Source: Candidatus Thiodictyon syntrophicum (GTDB lineage: Bacteria; Pseudomonadota; Gammaproteobacteria; Chromatiales; Chromatiaceae). Taken from it: a stretch of DNA of 64,000 nt. The position numbers and the translations under genes were made by a program. Within the stretch, counting starts at the first letter, position 1. Every line of letters starts with the position of its first letter. Under the pieces are notes generated by a model. It was given only the letters and a program-made list of their open reading frames with translations, searched no databases and was not told the origin of the DNA. Shown here one piece after another: positions 9,110-17,589 of the stretch. The stretch spans positions 3,497,501 through 3,561,500 of the forward strand of contig NZ_CP020370.1 in NCBI RefSeq assembly GCF_002813775.1, given 5' to 3'.

Positions 9110-11986
9110 TTACTCGCAGAGGCCGTGGGGGTTGGAGGCGGTGGCGCCGACCATCAGGCCGACGGGGTTGCCACTGATGTCGGTGCTGGACTGCCAGAAG
9201 GTCGCATTGCCCGGCGACGGTGTGGTGGCGCTCGTGTCGATGGCGGGGCCGCCCAGGTAGTTCGGGATGCAGGCGCAGCCGATGTCGAACTCCGCCCCGT
9301 TGCCGTCGTCGCTCGCGGGTGCCTTGGTCAGCGCGACGATCACGCCGCCGGTGGCCTCAAGGTCGTTGGTACACAGGGAGTAGGGCATCGCGGGCGGCCC
9401 TTGCTCACATCCGAGCACGCCGACGGCCTTCTCGGCGGTCTGCCCCCCCATCGGATACAGGTACAGGTTCGCGGCGGAGCCCTCGGCACAGGTCGTAAGA
9501 TCGAGACTGAGCCCGCTAACGGCATTGCTGAACGTCCGGTTGGTTGGGGCCGCGCTGGTGCCCGAGGAGTTGTCGTAACCCTGGTAGCCGGTCACCGTGA
9601 GCAAGCCCGTGCTGGCGTCGTAGCCGATATGCTCGGCGGCCGGTGGCGCAAAGCCGATACCGTGGTTCGGCGGGATCGCACTCGCCAGCACAAGGTTCAC
9701 CGCTGGTCTGGCCGCCGGGGCGATGCCGCCAGCGCCGCCGACCAGCCTGCCGCCGCCCGTATCGCAGGATAGGGCGCCTTCCATCGTGTCGAAGCCGGTG
9801 GGGGTGGCGGTGATCACTACCGTAGCCCCGGCTAAACACTGCTTGGTGTCAAGGGTTTGCGGGCCATTGTCGAACGCCTGGCCGTAGGCTCCCCAAGTAC
9901 CTCCGTTTGGAGACGGTCCTGACCCGATCCAGATGCCGTTGACGGTGACGACCCCCGTTGTGGCGTTGTAGGCCCATTGGCCGACTGTAGCAGTGCCGCC
10001 CGTAACGTACTGTGGGACTTGGACCGGCGGCTTCGCCCATTCGGTTACGCTCCAGTCACCCGCCTGCTCCAGGTCCAGGTTTGGTGCATAGAGGGACGGC
10101 GTCGATACCCCAGTGCCACTCACTGAATAGCCCGCGACGGCTATCATCCCGGTGTCCTGCGCAAAGCCGGGGTTGACCTGGCCCACGTGGTTTACGCCGA
10201 CCCGGTTTATGATCTGTGTGGGTGGTAGGAAGGCGGAGACCGGGGAGCCTACCTGCGGGTAACCACTCTGTGCGCTGACGTCGGCTCCAGTCAGGATCGC
10301 GCTCCAGATGTTGAGTTGGGAGTTGCTGTAGGATTGCGGATACAGGCTCAGCACGTTGTCGTAGGTCGGTGCCGTCCCGGATTTCGGGCCGCAGCCCAGA
10401 TCCTTGGCGAACAGATTGCTGCTGAGGGTGATGTTGCTGCAGGTGGTTGCAGTGTGGAGCGAGTAGTTCGAGTACAGCGCAAGGCCGCTCGGATTACCCA
10501 GGCCCATTTGGTTGTTGATCTCGGCCTGCAGGAAGCTGTTGTTCAGGAGCATTCCGAACAGGTTCGACGCCGTATAGGTCATGTTGCTCGACGGGGGAGC
10601 GTTCTGGGAGACGGGCGCGGGCTCGCTTACCGTGTTTGTGAAGCCTGTGTCGATGGCAGATACCGCCATCTTGGCGAGGCCGCCAAACGCTTCGTTGGAA
10701 ACGGTGCCGGTAACCACCTTGGCCGCTGCGCCTGTTACGCCATACAAACCTGGGACGGCCATGCCAATTGCCTTGAGCATCGTTCTGTCGATAACGTCAA
10801 ACACGTGGCCCCAAATAGATTCCTTCTCGATCGGCTTGCTCGCCGCTTCGTTCATCGCGTTGATGGCAGTGACCGCATTGGCCGGCGAGTCCATGAGCCA
10901 GCGCGCGTACTTGCTGGAGGTGGAGGAGGCAACGAAGACGCCGTCCGCGCCGGCTGGTGCGATGCGGTCCCTGATGTCATCGAGGTCCTGGGTGCTCAGG
11001 CTGTCGTTGCTCAGGCCGTAACCGATGTCGGTGACCAGATGCCAGAGCATCTTGGCGGCGTAACTGTTGATCAGGAAGGGGTCGCCGATGGCGAGCGTGA
11101 AGTGGCCGCCATAGATCGGCGCCGCGGTCTGACTGCCGGACTTGGGGTTGCTCACGACATACGCGGACAGGTTCACCGGATACATCGGAAGGTTCACGGT
11201 GTCGACTGCGAGTCCTTGGGGGTTGAGGTTATTCAACCCCATCCAAAGTCCCCCGGTCGCGACATAGCCGGAATCAGTATGGCTGATGTTGAAGTTGAGA
11301 GAGTTGGCGGTAAAACCGGGTGCCAGGGGGTTCTTGTCCTGGGTGCTCACACCGCTGACGGGGCTTGTCACCTGATCGCTTGAGACCAATCCCGTCGGCT
11401 CGATGTCGGCGTTGAACCAGAGTCCTTTCTTTGTCCCGCAGTACGGGTAGGCTTCGGCACTGCTGCCATCGCCGTTTACGCCCGAGATGAACATGTTCGA
11501 CGCCGAGGCGAGCGCAGAAAGCACGATTAGGTTTCCGCTGTCCGACGAGTAGAGTTGCCAACTGTCGCCCAGCGCCGCCGGGTTCAAGTGCGAGCTGAAT
11601 GAGCTGCTGTACTCGATCTGAGTGCCGGAGTTGCTGGTGCCAGGTGGCAACGTAAACGCGCTGTTGGGAATGACCGGGTCACCATCCTCGTTGTAGAAGA
11701 CGTAGTTGTCCTTCACCTGGTCGGATGGCTTGTTGCAGCTCCCCCCCGAGATGTTTACGTTGTTGAAGAACCCAACGTAACCGCTTGCGTTTCCCCAACC
11801 GGTAACCTCGGACGGATTCCAGTGCCCGGCAGGATTGGCGTCGCCACCAAAGGGTATCATCTCGTACGAGCTGTCGCTGAGGTTAAAGAATTGATAAGAC
11901 AGGGCGCCGGTCTTCGGCTGATACTCGTAGCCCCAGGCGACCGGGGCCGCGGCGAGCAGGACGAGGGCGGTGATGGTGCGGTTCAT
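9110..11986 (-). CDS. Large exported protein of unknown function, 958 aa
   Basis: Starts MNRTITALVLLAAAPVAWG, a clear Sec signal peptide cleaved near residue 19. The mature protein is rich in Ser, Asn, Gly and Thr with scattered Cys, like a surface or extracellular protein. Two repeats of about 75 residues occur near 669 (YNATTGVVTVNG) and 788 (YDASTGLLTVTG). Each is followed by paired cysteines (DTKQCLAG...LSCDTGG; LTTCAEG...LGCEQG), suggesting disulfide-bonded beta domains. A central part near 330-450 is more helical. I recognise no family. It is the last gene of a three-gene operon with only 2 bases after the preceding stop, and probably shares that operon's regulation. No PEP-CTERM or other sorting tail is visible. 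Confidence 0.7.
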   Translation of the reverse strand: MNRTITALVLLAAAPVAWGYEYQPKTGALSYQFFNLSDSSYEMIPFGGDANPAGHWNPSEVTGWGNASGYVGFFNNVNISGGSCNKPSDQVKDNYVFYNEDGDPVIPNSAFTLPPGTSNSGTQIEYSSSFSSHLNPAALGDSWQLYSSDSGNLIVLSALASASNMFISGVNGDGSSAEAYPYCGTKKGLWFNADIEPTGLVSSDQVTSPVSGVSTQDKNPLAPGFTANSLNFNISHTDSGYVATGGLWMGLNNLNPQGLAVDTVNLPMYPVNLSAYVVSNPKSGSQTAAPIYGGHFTLAIGDPFLINSYAAKMLWHLVTDIGYGLSNDSLSTQDLDDIRDRIAPAGADGVFVASSTSSKYARWLMDSPANAVTAINAMNEAASKPIEKESIWGHVFDVIDRTMLKAIGMAVPGLYGVTGAAAKVVTGTVSNEAFGGLAKMAVSAIDTGFTNTVSEPAPVSQNAPPSSNMTYTASNLFGMLLNNSFLQAEINNQMGLGNPSGLALYSNYSLHTATTCSNITLSSNLFAKDLGCGPKSGTAPTYDNVLSLYPQSYSNSQLNIWSAILTGADVSAQSGYPQVGSPVSAFLPPTQIINRVGVNHVGQVNPGFAQDTGMIAVAGYSVSGTGVSTPSLYAPNLDLEQAGDWSVTEWAKPPVQVPQYVTGGTATVGQWAYNATTGVVTVNGIWIGSGPSPNGGTWGAYGQAFDNGPQTLDTKQCLAGATVVITATPTGFDTMEGALSCDTGGGRLVGGAGGIAPAARPAVNLVLASAIPPNHGIGFAPPAAEHIGYDASTGLLTVTGYQGYDNSSGTSAAPTNRTFSNAVSGLSLDLTTCAEGSAANLYLYPMGGQTAEKAVGVLGCEQGPPAMPYSLCTNDLEATGGVIVALTKAPASDDGNGAEFDIGCACIPNYLGGPAIDTSATTPSPGNATFWQSSTDISGNPVGLMVGATASNPHGLCE

Positions 11987-11988
11987 CG

Positions 11989-13092
11989 TTACTTACCCCG
12001 CAGGTTGAAGCTGGCGTTGCGGACGACGACGGGGCTGTTGATGGCGTGCCCCGCCATGCCGGTCTTGGTGTGGAGGTTGTCGAGCCCGAAGTAGGTGCCG
12101 GCGTTGAGGCGGAAGCCGGTCAGGGTGCCGGCTGGGTCGAATTGACACTGCGACAGCAACAGCCGCGGCGGGATGCCTTCAACGTGGAGCGAGACGCCGC
12201 AGTCGGCGCCGCTGCCGACCTTGAACGGGAACACGAAATGGAAGCCGGGCGGCCCTGAGAGCACCAGCCCGCTGACGCGCGCAGAGCTTGGCATGTGGAT
12301 GCCCTGGTAGGACTGGAAGCGCGGCAAGATGCCGATGGAGGTGACGTTGAAGAGTTGCGGGTCCACGGAGGTCAGCGCGGCCCCGCCGGAGCGATAGGTG
12401 TAGGTGTTGGCGGGGGTCAGTGGGCTTTCGACCGCGGTGCCGGTGCGTAGCGTGAGCCCCTCGCCCGGGCCGGCGAAGAACGCCACGCCGCCGCGCTCGC
12501 AGGTGGGTGGGTCTTCCTCAGCGGAGGCGACCAGGGTGGCCTGGTAGAGGCCGGGCAGCAGGGCATGCACGCCGGCGTTGCCGATCTCGGCCTCGCAGCC
12601 GGCGCCGTCGATGCCATCGGTACTCTGCCAGTGTTGGAGCTTGATCAAGCGACCGGGGCCATTCTGAAACTTGACCGTCGTGGTCTGGACGGTCGTGATC
12701 TTGCCCGCGGTGACGGTGAAATAGTGGGGGCGATAGCGGTCCAGGCCACTCTGCTGGTAGAGGATGTAGTCGCCGGGCGCCAGCGCGATGTTGGTGTTGA
12801 GCGGCACCGGGGGGTCATCCTCGGCGGGGGCGCCGGCACCGACCCGGAAGTCGCCAATGGCCGCGGGCCGGGTGGCGCCGAGCAGGCACAGGCCGGTGAC
12901 GGCCGCGCCCGCGCAGGCGGTCGGATAGGTGGCGAGGAACTGGTCGGCGAAGACGCGGGACTCGGCCGCGGCGCCCGGCGCGAAGCCGGCCAGACCGAGC
13001 GCGACCAGCAACGCGCCGGCGGCCGGCGCGGTTGTCAACGCGGTGTTCGGTTTCATCGGATGATTCTCTTGGCTGAGGTTGCGAGTGTTCAT
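11989..13092 (-). CDS. Exported protein of unknown function, 367 aa
   Basis: The ATG at 13092 overlaps the upstream stop (ATGA) and has AGGGGG before it. An internal ATG at 13056 (MKPNTALTTAPAAGALLVAL) is an alternative; both give a Sec signal ending near GFAPGAAAES. The mature part is beta-rich and has cysteines at similar spacing (YPTACAGAAVTGLCLL, CEAEIG, DPPTCERGG, ADCGVSLH, LSQCQFDP). I recognise no domain. It is the middle gene of the operon and probably acts at the cell surface or in the periplasm with its neighbours. Confidence 0.7.
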   Translation of the reverse strand: MNTRNLSQENHPMKPNTALTTAPAAGALLVALGLAGFAPGAAAESRVFADQFLATYPTACAGAAVTGLCLLGATRPAAIGDFRVGAGAPAEDDPPVPLNTNIALAPGDYILYQQSGLDRYRPHYFTVTAGKITTVQTTTVKFQNGPGRLIKLQHWQSTDGIDGAGCEAEIGNAGVHALLPGLYQATLVASAEEDPPTCERGGVAFFAGPGEGLTLRTGTAVESPLTPANTYTYRSGGAALTSVDPQLFNVTSIGILPRFQSYQGIHMPSSARVSGLVLSGPPGFHFVFPFKVGSGADCGVSLHVEGIPPRLLLSQCQFDPAGTLTGFRLNAGTYFGLDNLHTKTGMAGHAINSPVVVRNASFNLRGK

Positions 13093-13712
13093 GCGGAGCC
13101 CCCTACCCGCTGCCGACGGAGCCCGAGCAGGCCCGCGGCCAGTAGCGCAAGGGTCGCGGGGACGGGCACGTCGCCGTGGTGCACGGCCCAGGCGACGAAG
13201 AGCGAATCGTCCTGATAGGCGAGCTGGCTGCCGTCGTAGAAGTCGAAGCTCCAGGCGTAGCCGGGGTTGGCGTCGTCGGGCGTGGCGGTCCAGTAAAGGA
13301 CGTCGCCGAGGTTCAGGAACAGGTCGAAGGAGGCGTTGTGGCTGGCGGTGATGGGGGTACCATAGGTGCCGCCCAGGCCGGTGTAGAACAGGCTGCCCAG
13401 CTCCGCGGTCGGGCACGCGTCGCCGGCGCAGGTCGGGTCCGCCGTCGGCAGGCGCCAGCCCTCGGCACCGGCAAAGATCAGGGCCTCGGCCCAGGCCTTG
13501 GCGTCGGCCCAGTCGAACAGGCCGCCGTCGGCGCCCGCGCTGCCGCCGCCGGCGCTGTACTGGGTGGCCGCGTAGTTGGCATCGGCGAGCCAGGTGAGGT
13601 TCTGGTCGCTGTCGTAGACGAGGCCGCCGGGGCGGGCGAACAGGCCGGCCTCGGCGGCGCCGGTGAAGCTCAGCGCCGCGAGCAGCACCGCCGGGAGAAC
13701 AGGTTTGTGCAT
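13089..13712 (-). CDS. PEP-CTERM protein with Lcl/DUF1566-type domain
   Basis: Start at 13712 (MHKPVLPAVLLAALS) is supported by GGAGG seven bases upstream; longer frames add an unlikely basic leader. A Sec signal is followed by GLVYDSDQNLTWLADANYA, the opening of Lcl C-terminal-type domains, with GWRLPT and VLYWTATPDDANPGYAWSF further on. The C-terminus is VPVPATLALLAAGLLG plus RRQR, a PEP-CTERM-like exosortase signal: motif, hydrophobic helix, basic end. Predicted to be exported and processed or anchored by an exosortase. First gene of the operon with the two exported proteins downstream; candidate regulator sites lie about 100 bases upstream. Confidence 0.8.
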   Translation of the reverse strand: MHKPVLPAVLLAALSFTGAAEAGLFARPGGLVYDSDQNLTWLADANYAATQYSAGGGSAGADGGLFDWADAKAWAEALIFAGAEGWRLPTADPTCAGDACPTAELGSLFYTGLGGTYGTPITASHNASFDLFLNLGDVLYWTATPDDANPGYAWSFDFYDGSQLAYQDDSLFVAWAVHHGDVPVPATLALLAAGLLGLRRQRVGGSA

Positions 13713-13780
13713 CGAATACCTCCGCTGGTGAACGCGGCGGGCCACGGACCGGGCCGAACCCGCGACAGACCGCAGGTTTG

Positions 13781-13835
13781 AGGATAGGGGAGAAGCCCGC
13801 GGGCGATGCTCTCAAATGCTCTCAAAACGAGAGCA
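13781..13835 (-). promoter_or_regulatory. Candidate OmpR-type operator and promoter of the exported-protein operon
   Basis: ATGCTCTCAA occurs twice in perfect tandem (13806-13815 and 13816-13825), and an inverted GAGAGCA follows at 13829-13835. Head-to-tail 10-bp half-sites are the usual target of OmpR/PhoB-type regulators, and an OmpR-type regulator is encoded at 15259. On the minus strand a TATCCT at 13786-13781 could be a -10 box downstream of these sites, so binding would sit at or just upstream of the -35 position. The link to this regulator is an inference. Confidence 0.45.
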
Positions 13836-13904
13836 AAGGAGCGGCGGGTGCGCACCGGCGCGGTGGGTGGCAGCCTGAGACCGGTCGCGGCGGCGGCCGG
13901 CGGG

Positions 13905-15260
13905 TCAGGGTGCCGTGGCGTCGGGGTCGGCGGGGGGCGGCACGAGGGGCAGGCGCAGCAGGAACACCGCGCCCTGTGGCTGATGGTCCTGCACCAGCAG
14001 ATCGCCGCCGTGCAGACGCGCGATGCGCCGGGCGATGGACAGCCCGAGGCCGCTGCTGCGGCTGCCTGCGCCGTGTTCGAAGCGCTCGAAGATGCGCGCC
14101 TTGTCGGCGTCCGCGACGCCGACGCCGGTATCGGCCACGGCCAGCTCCAGCAGGGCGCCGTCCCGGCGCAGCCGCAGTTGCGGCGGCTGCTCGCCGGCAC
14201 CGTGGACCAGGGCGTTGTCGATCAGGTTCTGCAGCAGGATGCGCAGCAGGTCGGTGTCTGCCGGCAGCGGCGGCAGCCCTGACGGGACCACGCAGGGCAC
14301 CGGCGGGGTGTAGGCGCCGGCGACCTCGGCGGCGAGGGCGCCCAGGTCCAGCGGCAGGCAGCGCAGCGTAAGACTCGGGGCGCTGAGCCGATCCCGACAG
14401 AGCAACACCGTGGCCAGGCGCGACAGGCGGCGGGCGGCCAGCGCGATGTTGTCGAGGCGGGTGGCGACCGCCGGGGGAATGTCGTCGCGCAGATAGCGCA
14501 GCGAGTCGAGCGAGGCCTGGATCATCGCCGCCGGGGTGCGGAACTCGTGCGAGGCCATCGACAGCAGATTGCGCTGCTCGGCCTCGGCGGCGGCGGTGCG
14601 GGCGTGGGCACGCGCCAGGCGCACGTCCTCCTGCTGCAAGGCGATCAGCAGGAAGCCATAGCCATTGAGCACGACGATGACGACGGCGGTGAGCCACAGC
14701 GCGGTGGTCGGCAGCGTCGGCGAGACCGGATCGAGCCCGCCGACCAGGGCGCCCCAGACGGCGCGGGCCAGGAACACCGCGGCGAGGATCAGGTTGGTCG
14801 TGCCGACCAGCCGCAGCAACAGGCTGGGATGGGGCTGGCGCAGCAGCACACCCCCCATCGCCGCGTACAGGCCGCCCATCGCGGACGAAAAGTACACCGG
14901 TGCCAGGCCCGGCGGCAGCCCGAGCGGGTGCCACGCCAGGCGGATCAGCAACAACAGGGCGGTGACCAGTGCCAGTGGGCGGCGCCAGCCCTGCGTCCCG
15001 AGCAACGCGGCGAAGGCGGCGAGTTCCAGCGCGCTGCCGGCGAGCATCAGCAGGTGGGACAGCGTCGGCAGCCCGGTGACCGGCAGCAGCGAACGCGCCC
15101 AGATCAGCAACAGCCCGATGCCGACCAGGGCGCGGCCCCACCACCAGAACGCCAGCGCCGGGTTGGGCTTGGGCGCGGTGGTGAAATACACTGTGGCCGC
15201 CGCGGCCAGCGCCAGGTCGGTCAACCCTAAAACCAGCGCAACCGTTGGGATGTCAATCAT
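13905..15260 (-). CDS. Membrane sensor histidine kinase
   Basis: 451 residues from the start at 15260 (MIDIPTVALVLGL), preferred over 15281 because GGAAGG lies seven bases upstream. About seven hydrophobic helices occupy residues 5-215, forming a membrane sensor with no large periplasmic loop. The DHp domain has the phospho-acceptor box SMASHEFRTPAAMI, and the ATPase domain has ILLQNLIDNALVHG (N box), ADTGVGV (G1) and GLGLSIARRIARLHGG (G2). Divergent to a response regulator whose start codon overlaps its own, so the two promoters must lie inside each other's coding region. Likely partner of that regulator; signal unknown. Confidence 0.88.
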   Translation of the reverse strand: MIDIPTVALVLGLTDLALAAAATVYFTTAPKPNPALAFWWWGRALVGIGLLLIWARSLLPVTGLPTLSHLLMLAGSALELAAFAALLGTQGWRRPLALVTALLLLIRLAWHPLGLPPGLAPVYFSSAMGGLYAAMGGVLLRQPHPSLLLRLVGTTNLILAAVFLARAVWGALVGGLDPVSPTLPTTALWLTAVVIVVLNGYGFLLIALQQEDVRLARAHARTAAAEAEQRNLLSMASHEFRTPAAMIQASLDSLRYLRDDIPPAVATRLDNIALAARRLSRLATVLLCRDRLSAPSLTLRCLPLDLGALAAEVAGAYTPPVPCVVPSGLPPLPADTDLLRILLQNLIDNALVHGAGEQPPQLRLRRDGALLELAVADTGVGVADADKARIFERFEHGAGSRSSGLGLSIARRIARLHGGDLLVQDHQPQGAVFLLRLPLVPPPADPDATAP

Positions 15261-15975
15261 GCACGAACCTTCCACCGACATGTCGCGGGACCCGACCGCG
15301 ACGATTGCGATCGTCGAGGACGAGCCCGTGCTGCGTACCGAGCTGGCGTTCCAGCTCGAACGCCAGGGCTTTGCCGTTGCGACGTTCGAGAACGCGGAGC
15401 AATTCTACCGGCACCTCGCGGTGCAGCCGGTGCAGATCGCGTTGCTCGATATCGGCCTTACCGGCGAGGATGGGTTGTCGATCTGCCGGCACCTGCGGTC
15501 GCACGATCCGCGCTTCGGCATTGTCTTTATGACCGCCCGCGCGATGCGCGATGATCGGCTCGCGGGACTGCAGGCCGGCGGCGACGCCTATCTGGTCAAA
15601 CCGGTGGACCTGGACGAGCTGGTGCTGATCCTAAACCGATTGATCGAGCGCATCATGCCGCCGCCGCAGGCGCGCGTGGAGACCCGCAACGACTGGCGCC
15701 TGGAGCCGGACCGCGGCTTGCTGCTGAGCCCGGCGGGGCAGCGCCTGCACCTGTCCGCCGGTGAAATCCAGGTCCTGGGGGTGTTGCTGCGCGAAGGCGA
15801 CCGGGCCTGTTCTCACGGCACGCTGGCCGTGGCCATGGGGCTGATGCCCCAGGAGTACAACAGGCACCGCGTGGAGGTGATCCTGAGTCGGTTGCGGGCG
15901 CGGGTGCTGCGCGAGACCGGACAGGCACTGCCGATCGTCGCGGTGCGTGGTTACGGCTACCGGTTCGGGTGTTGA
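15259..15975 (+). CDS. OmpR-family response regulator
   Basis: 238 residues. The receiver domain starts TIAIVEDEPVLRTELAF; phospho-acceptor Asp is in ALLDIGLTGEDG, with FMTARAM and LVKPVDL providing the conserved Thr and Lys. The C-terminal winged helix includes LHLSAGEIQVLGVLL, HRVEVILSRLRARV and AVRGYGYRFGC. The ATG at 15259 overlaps the divergent kinase start; an alternative ATG at 15280 gives MSRDPTATIAIVED. Probably activated by the neighbouring kinase and a candidate controller of the exported-protein operon at 9110-13712, where tandem 10-bp sites are present. Confidence 0.9.
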   Translation: MHEPSTDMSRDPTATIAIVEDEPVLRTELAFQLERQGFAVATFENAEQFYRHLAVQPVQIALLDIGLTGEDGLSICRHLRSHDPRFGIVFMTARAMRDDRLAGLQAGGDAYLVKPVDLDELVLILNRLIERIMPPPQARVETRNDWRLEPDRGLLLSPAGQRLHLSAGEIQVLGVLLREGDRACSHGTLAVAMGLMPQEYNRHRVEVILSRLRARVLRETGQALPIVAVRGYGYRFGC

Positions 15976-16063
15976 TGCCGCGTCGGCGTGGGCGCGTGAG
16001 CCGGATCAGACCGGGCGGAAGCCGTCCGCCGTGGAAGTCACCCGCGCGGTGATCGGCCCAACA

Positions 16064-16085
16064 CCGTGCCTACTTGAAGGCACGG
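16064..16085. terminator. Hairpin between convergent genes
   Basis: CCGTGCCT and AGGCACGG form a perfect 8-bp stem around a six-base loop, between the convergent regulator and DUF1501 genes. There is no T-run on either side, so it is a weak candidate for a bidirectional terminator. Confidence 0.3.
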
Positions 16086-16148
16086 GCTCGATCGTCGTGA
16101 TTGTCGCCGGCGGGTCACTGCCATTAAGTCAAACCGCAACGACTACTG

Positions 16149-16182
16149 GGAGCGCCGCACCCCAGTGCGGCGCGGCCTCCGC
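16149..16182. repeat. Solitary GGGAGCGCCGCACCCC repeat
   Basis: GGGAGCGCCGCACCCCAGTG followed by CGGCGCGG is identical to part of the arms of the MITE-like element at 33917-34107. Here it stands alone beside the DUF1501 stop, a likely partial or solo copy. Confidence 0.5.
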
Positions 16183-17583
16183 TCAACCCATGAAACCCAA
16201 ATCGTCCGCGGCAAAGCGGGCGATGTTGGGGGCGACATAGTCGAGGCCGTCGGTACCGACGCCGAACCACAGGGCCAGGGTCGCGGCGACCTGGTCCACC
16301 GCGGTGGTGGGGATGAAGCGGCCCTGGTTGCCCATGTCGTCCGGGCCGCCGAGGGTCTGGTCCGGCATGGTTCCGTAGAGACCGCCCGCGACGGCCCCGC
16401 CGAGCACGAACTGGACGCCGCCCCAGGCGTGGTCGGTCCCCTGGTTGCCGTTCATGGCGAAGGTCCGGGCGAACTCCGAGGCGGTGAAGGTGGTGACCTG
16501 TTCGGCCATCCCGGCCGCCCCGGCGTGCTGGTGGAAGCTGGCCATGGCCTCGGCCAGGGTGCGCAGCAGGCCGGGGTGGCTGTCGTTCTGGTCGGAGTGG
16601 GTGTCGAAGCCGCCCATGGAGCAGAAGAAGGTCTGGCGCCGGATGCCGAGCGTCGGGGCCACCGCCATGACCTGGGCCACGGTCTGGAGCTGGCGCCCCA
16701 GATCGCTGTTCGGGAAACCGGGCGGCGGGGCCGTCCCGGCCAGGGCCTCGGCCAGCGCGGCGTTGCCGGCCAGGGCGCGCTCCTTGGTCTCGCCGTAGGC
16801 GCGGGCCAGGACGTGGGGGGAGGCATAGAGCGCGCGCAGGACCCCGCGGCGCAGCCGGGCCTCCAGATCGCCGCCCGCGTAGCGGCTGACGGGCAGGTCC
16901 AGGTTGCCCTGGTTGTCGACGGTGTAGGGCCGCACGCTTTGGCCGACCTGGATGAAGTTGCCGCCCGCGAGCGAGACGTTGGCGAAGGTGGAGAGCCCGC
17001 CGTTAGCGGCCTCGAAGAGGTCGGCGGCGCGGCCGTGCCAGCCGGTGTAGCCGGGCTCCTGCTCGAAGATGCCGCAGGTCTGGGTCTGGAACTGCTGATC
17101 GGAGTGCGACTCCAGGCTCGGCGGGCGCGGGACCGAGCCGTCGCGCAACTGCGCCTTGGTCAGGGGGGCGACCAGGGGGCCGACGTTGAAGGTGACGGCG
17201 AGTCGCCGTTCGGTCTCGAAGATGCCGTGCAGCGCGGACATTGCCGGATTGAGGCCGAAGCCCCGGCCCAGGGGGTCCTGGTGGGCCGGGTCGGTCAAGG
17301 GCAACAGGGCCGCCCGCGGGACCGCGAGCCCGCGGCGTGCCAGTGCATAGGTGTCGTAGCCGGCCGTATCGGCAGGGATCACACAGTTGTAGGAGTCGTT
17401 GCCGCCGAACAGGAAGATGCACACCATCGCCTTGTAGTCGGACGGCAGTTCGGCGGCGGCCGCGACCCGGCTCCAGTCGAGCAACCCCAGGGTGTAGCCG
17501 GCGCCGCCGAGACCGGCGACACCCCCGATGCTGCCCAGTTGCTCGAGGAAGCGACGCCGCGAGGCATTGATGAGGCTGGTCAT
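16183..17583 (-). CDS. DUF1501 protein with twin-arginine-type leader
   Basis: 466 residues. The N-terminus INASRRRFLEQLGSIGGVAG is a Tat-like signal, so export of a folded protein is expected. Family motifs: VCIFLFGGNDSYNCVIP, an SDQQFQTQTCG stretch, FFCSMGGFDTHSDQN and TTFTASEFARTFAMNGNQGTDHAWGG. DUF1501 proteins belong to the alkaline-phosphatase/sulfatase-like superfamily, but the substrate is unknown. They nearly always pair with DUF1800 proteins, as here: it follows the DUF1800 gene by six bases. Confidence 0.9.
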   Translation of the reverse strand: MTSLINASRRRFLEQLGSIGGVAGLGGAGYTLGLLDWSRVAAAAELPSDYKAMVCIFLFGGNDSYNCVIPADTAGYDTYALARRGLAVPRAALLPLTDPAHQDPLGRGFGLNPAMSALHGIFETERRLAVTFNVGPLVAPLTKAQLRDGSVPRPPSLESHSDQQFQTQTCGIFEQEPGYTGWHGRAADLFEAANGGLSTFANVSLAGGNFIQVGQSVRPYTVDNQGNLDLPVSRYAGGDLEARLRRGVLRALYASPHVLARAYGETKERALAGNAALAEALAGTAPPPGFPNSDLGRQLQTVAQVMAVAPTLGIRRQTFFCSMGGFDTHSDQNDSHPGLLRTLAEAMASFHQHAGAAGMAEQVTTFTASEFARTFAMNGNQGTDHAWGGVQFVLGGAVAGGLYGTMPDQTLGGPDDMGNQGRFIPTTAVDQVAATLALWFGVGTDGLDYVAPNIARFAADDLGFMG

Positions 17584-17589
17584 GGCGCT

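Noticed and set aside
13089-13815. Long minus-strand ORF 11989-13815 as one 608-residue protein
   Set aside because: Its first 240 residues are an Arg-rich shadow of the PEP-CTERM gene; the ATGA-coupled start at 13092 gives a normal signal peptide.
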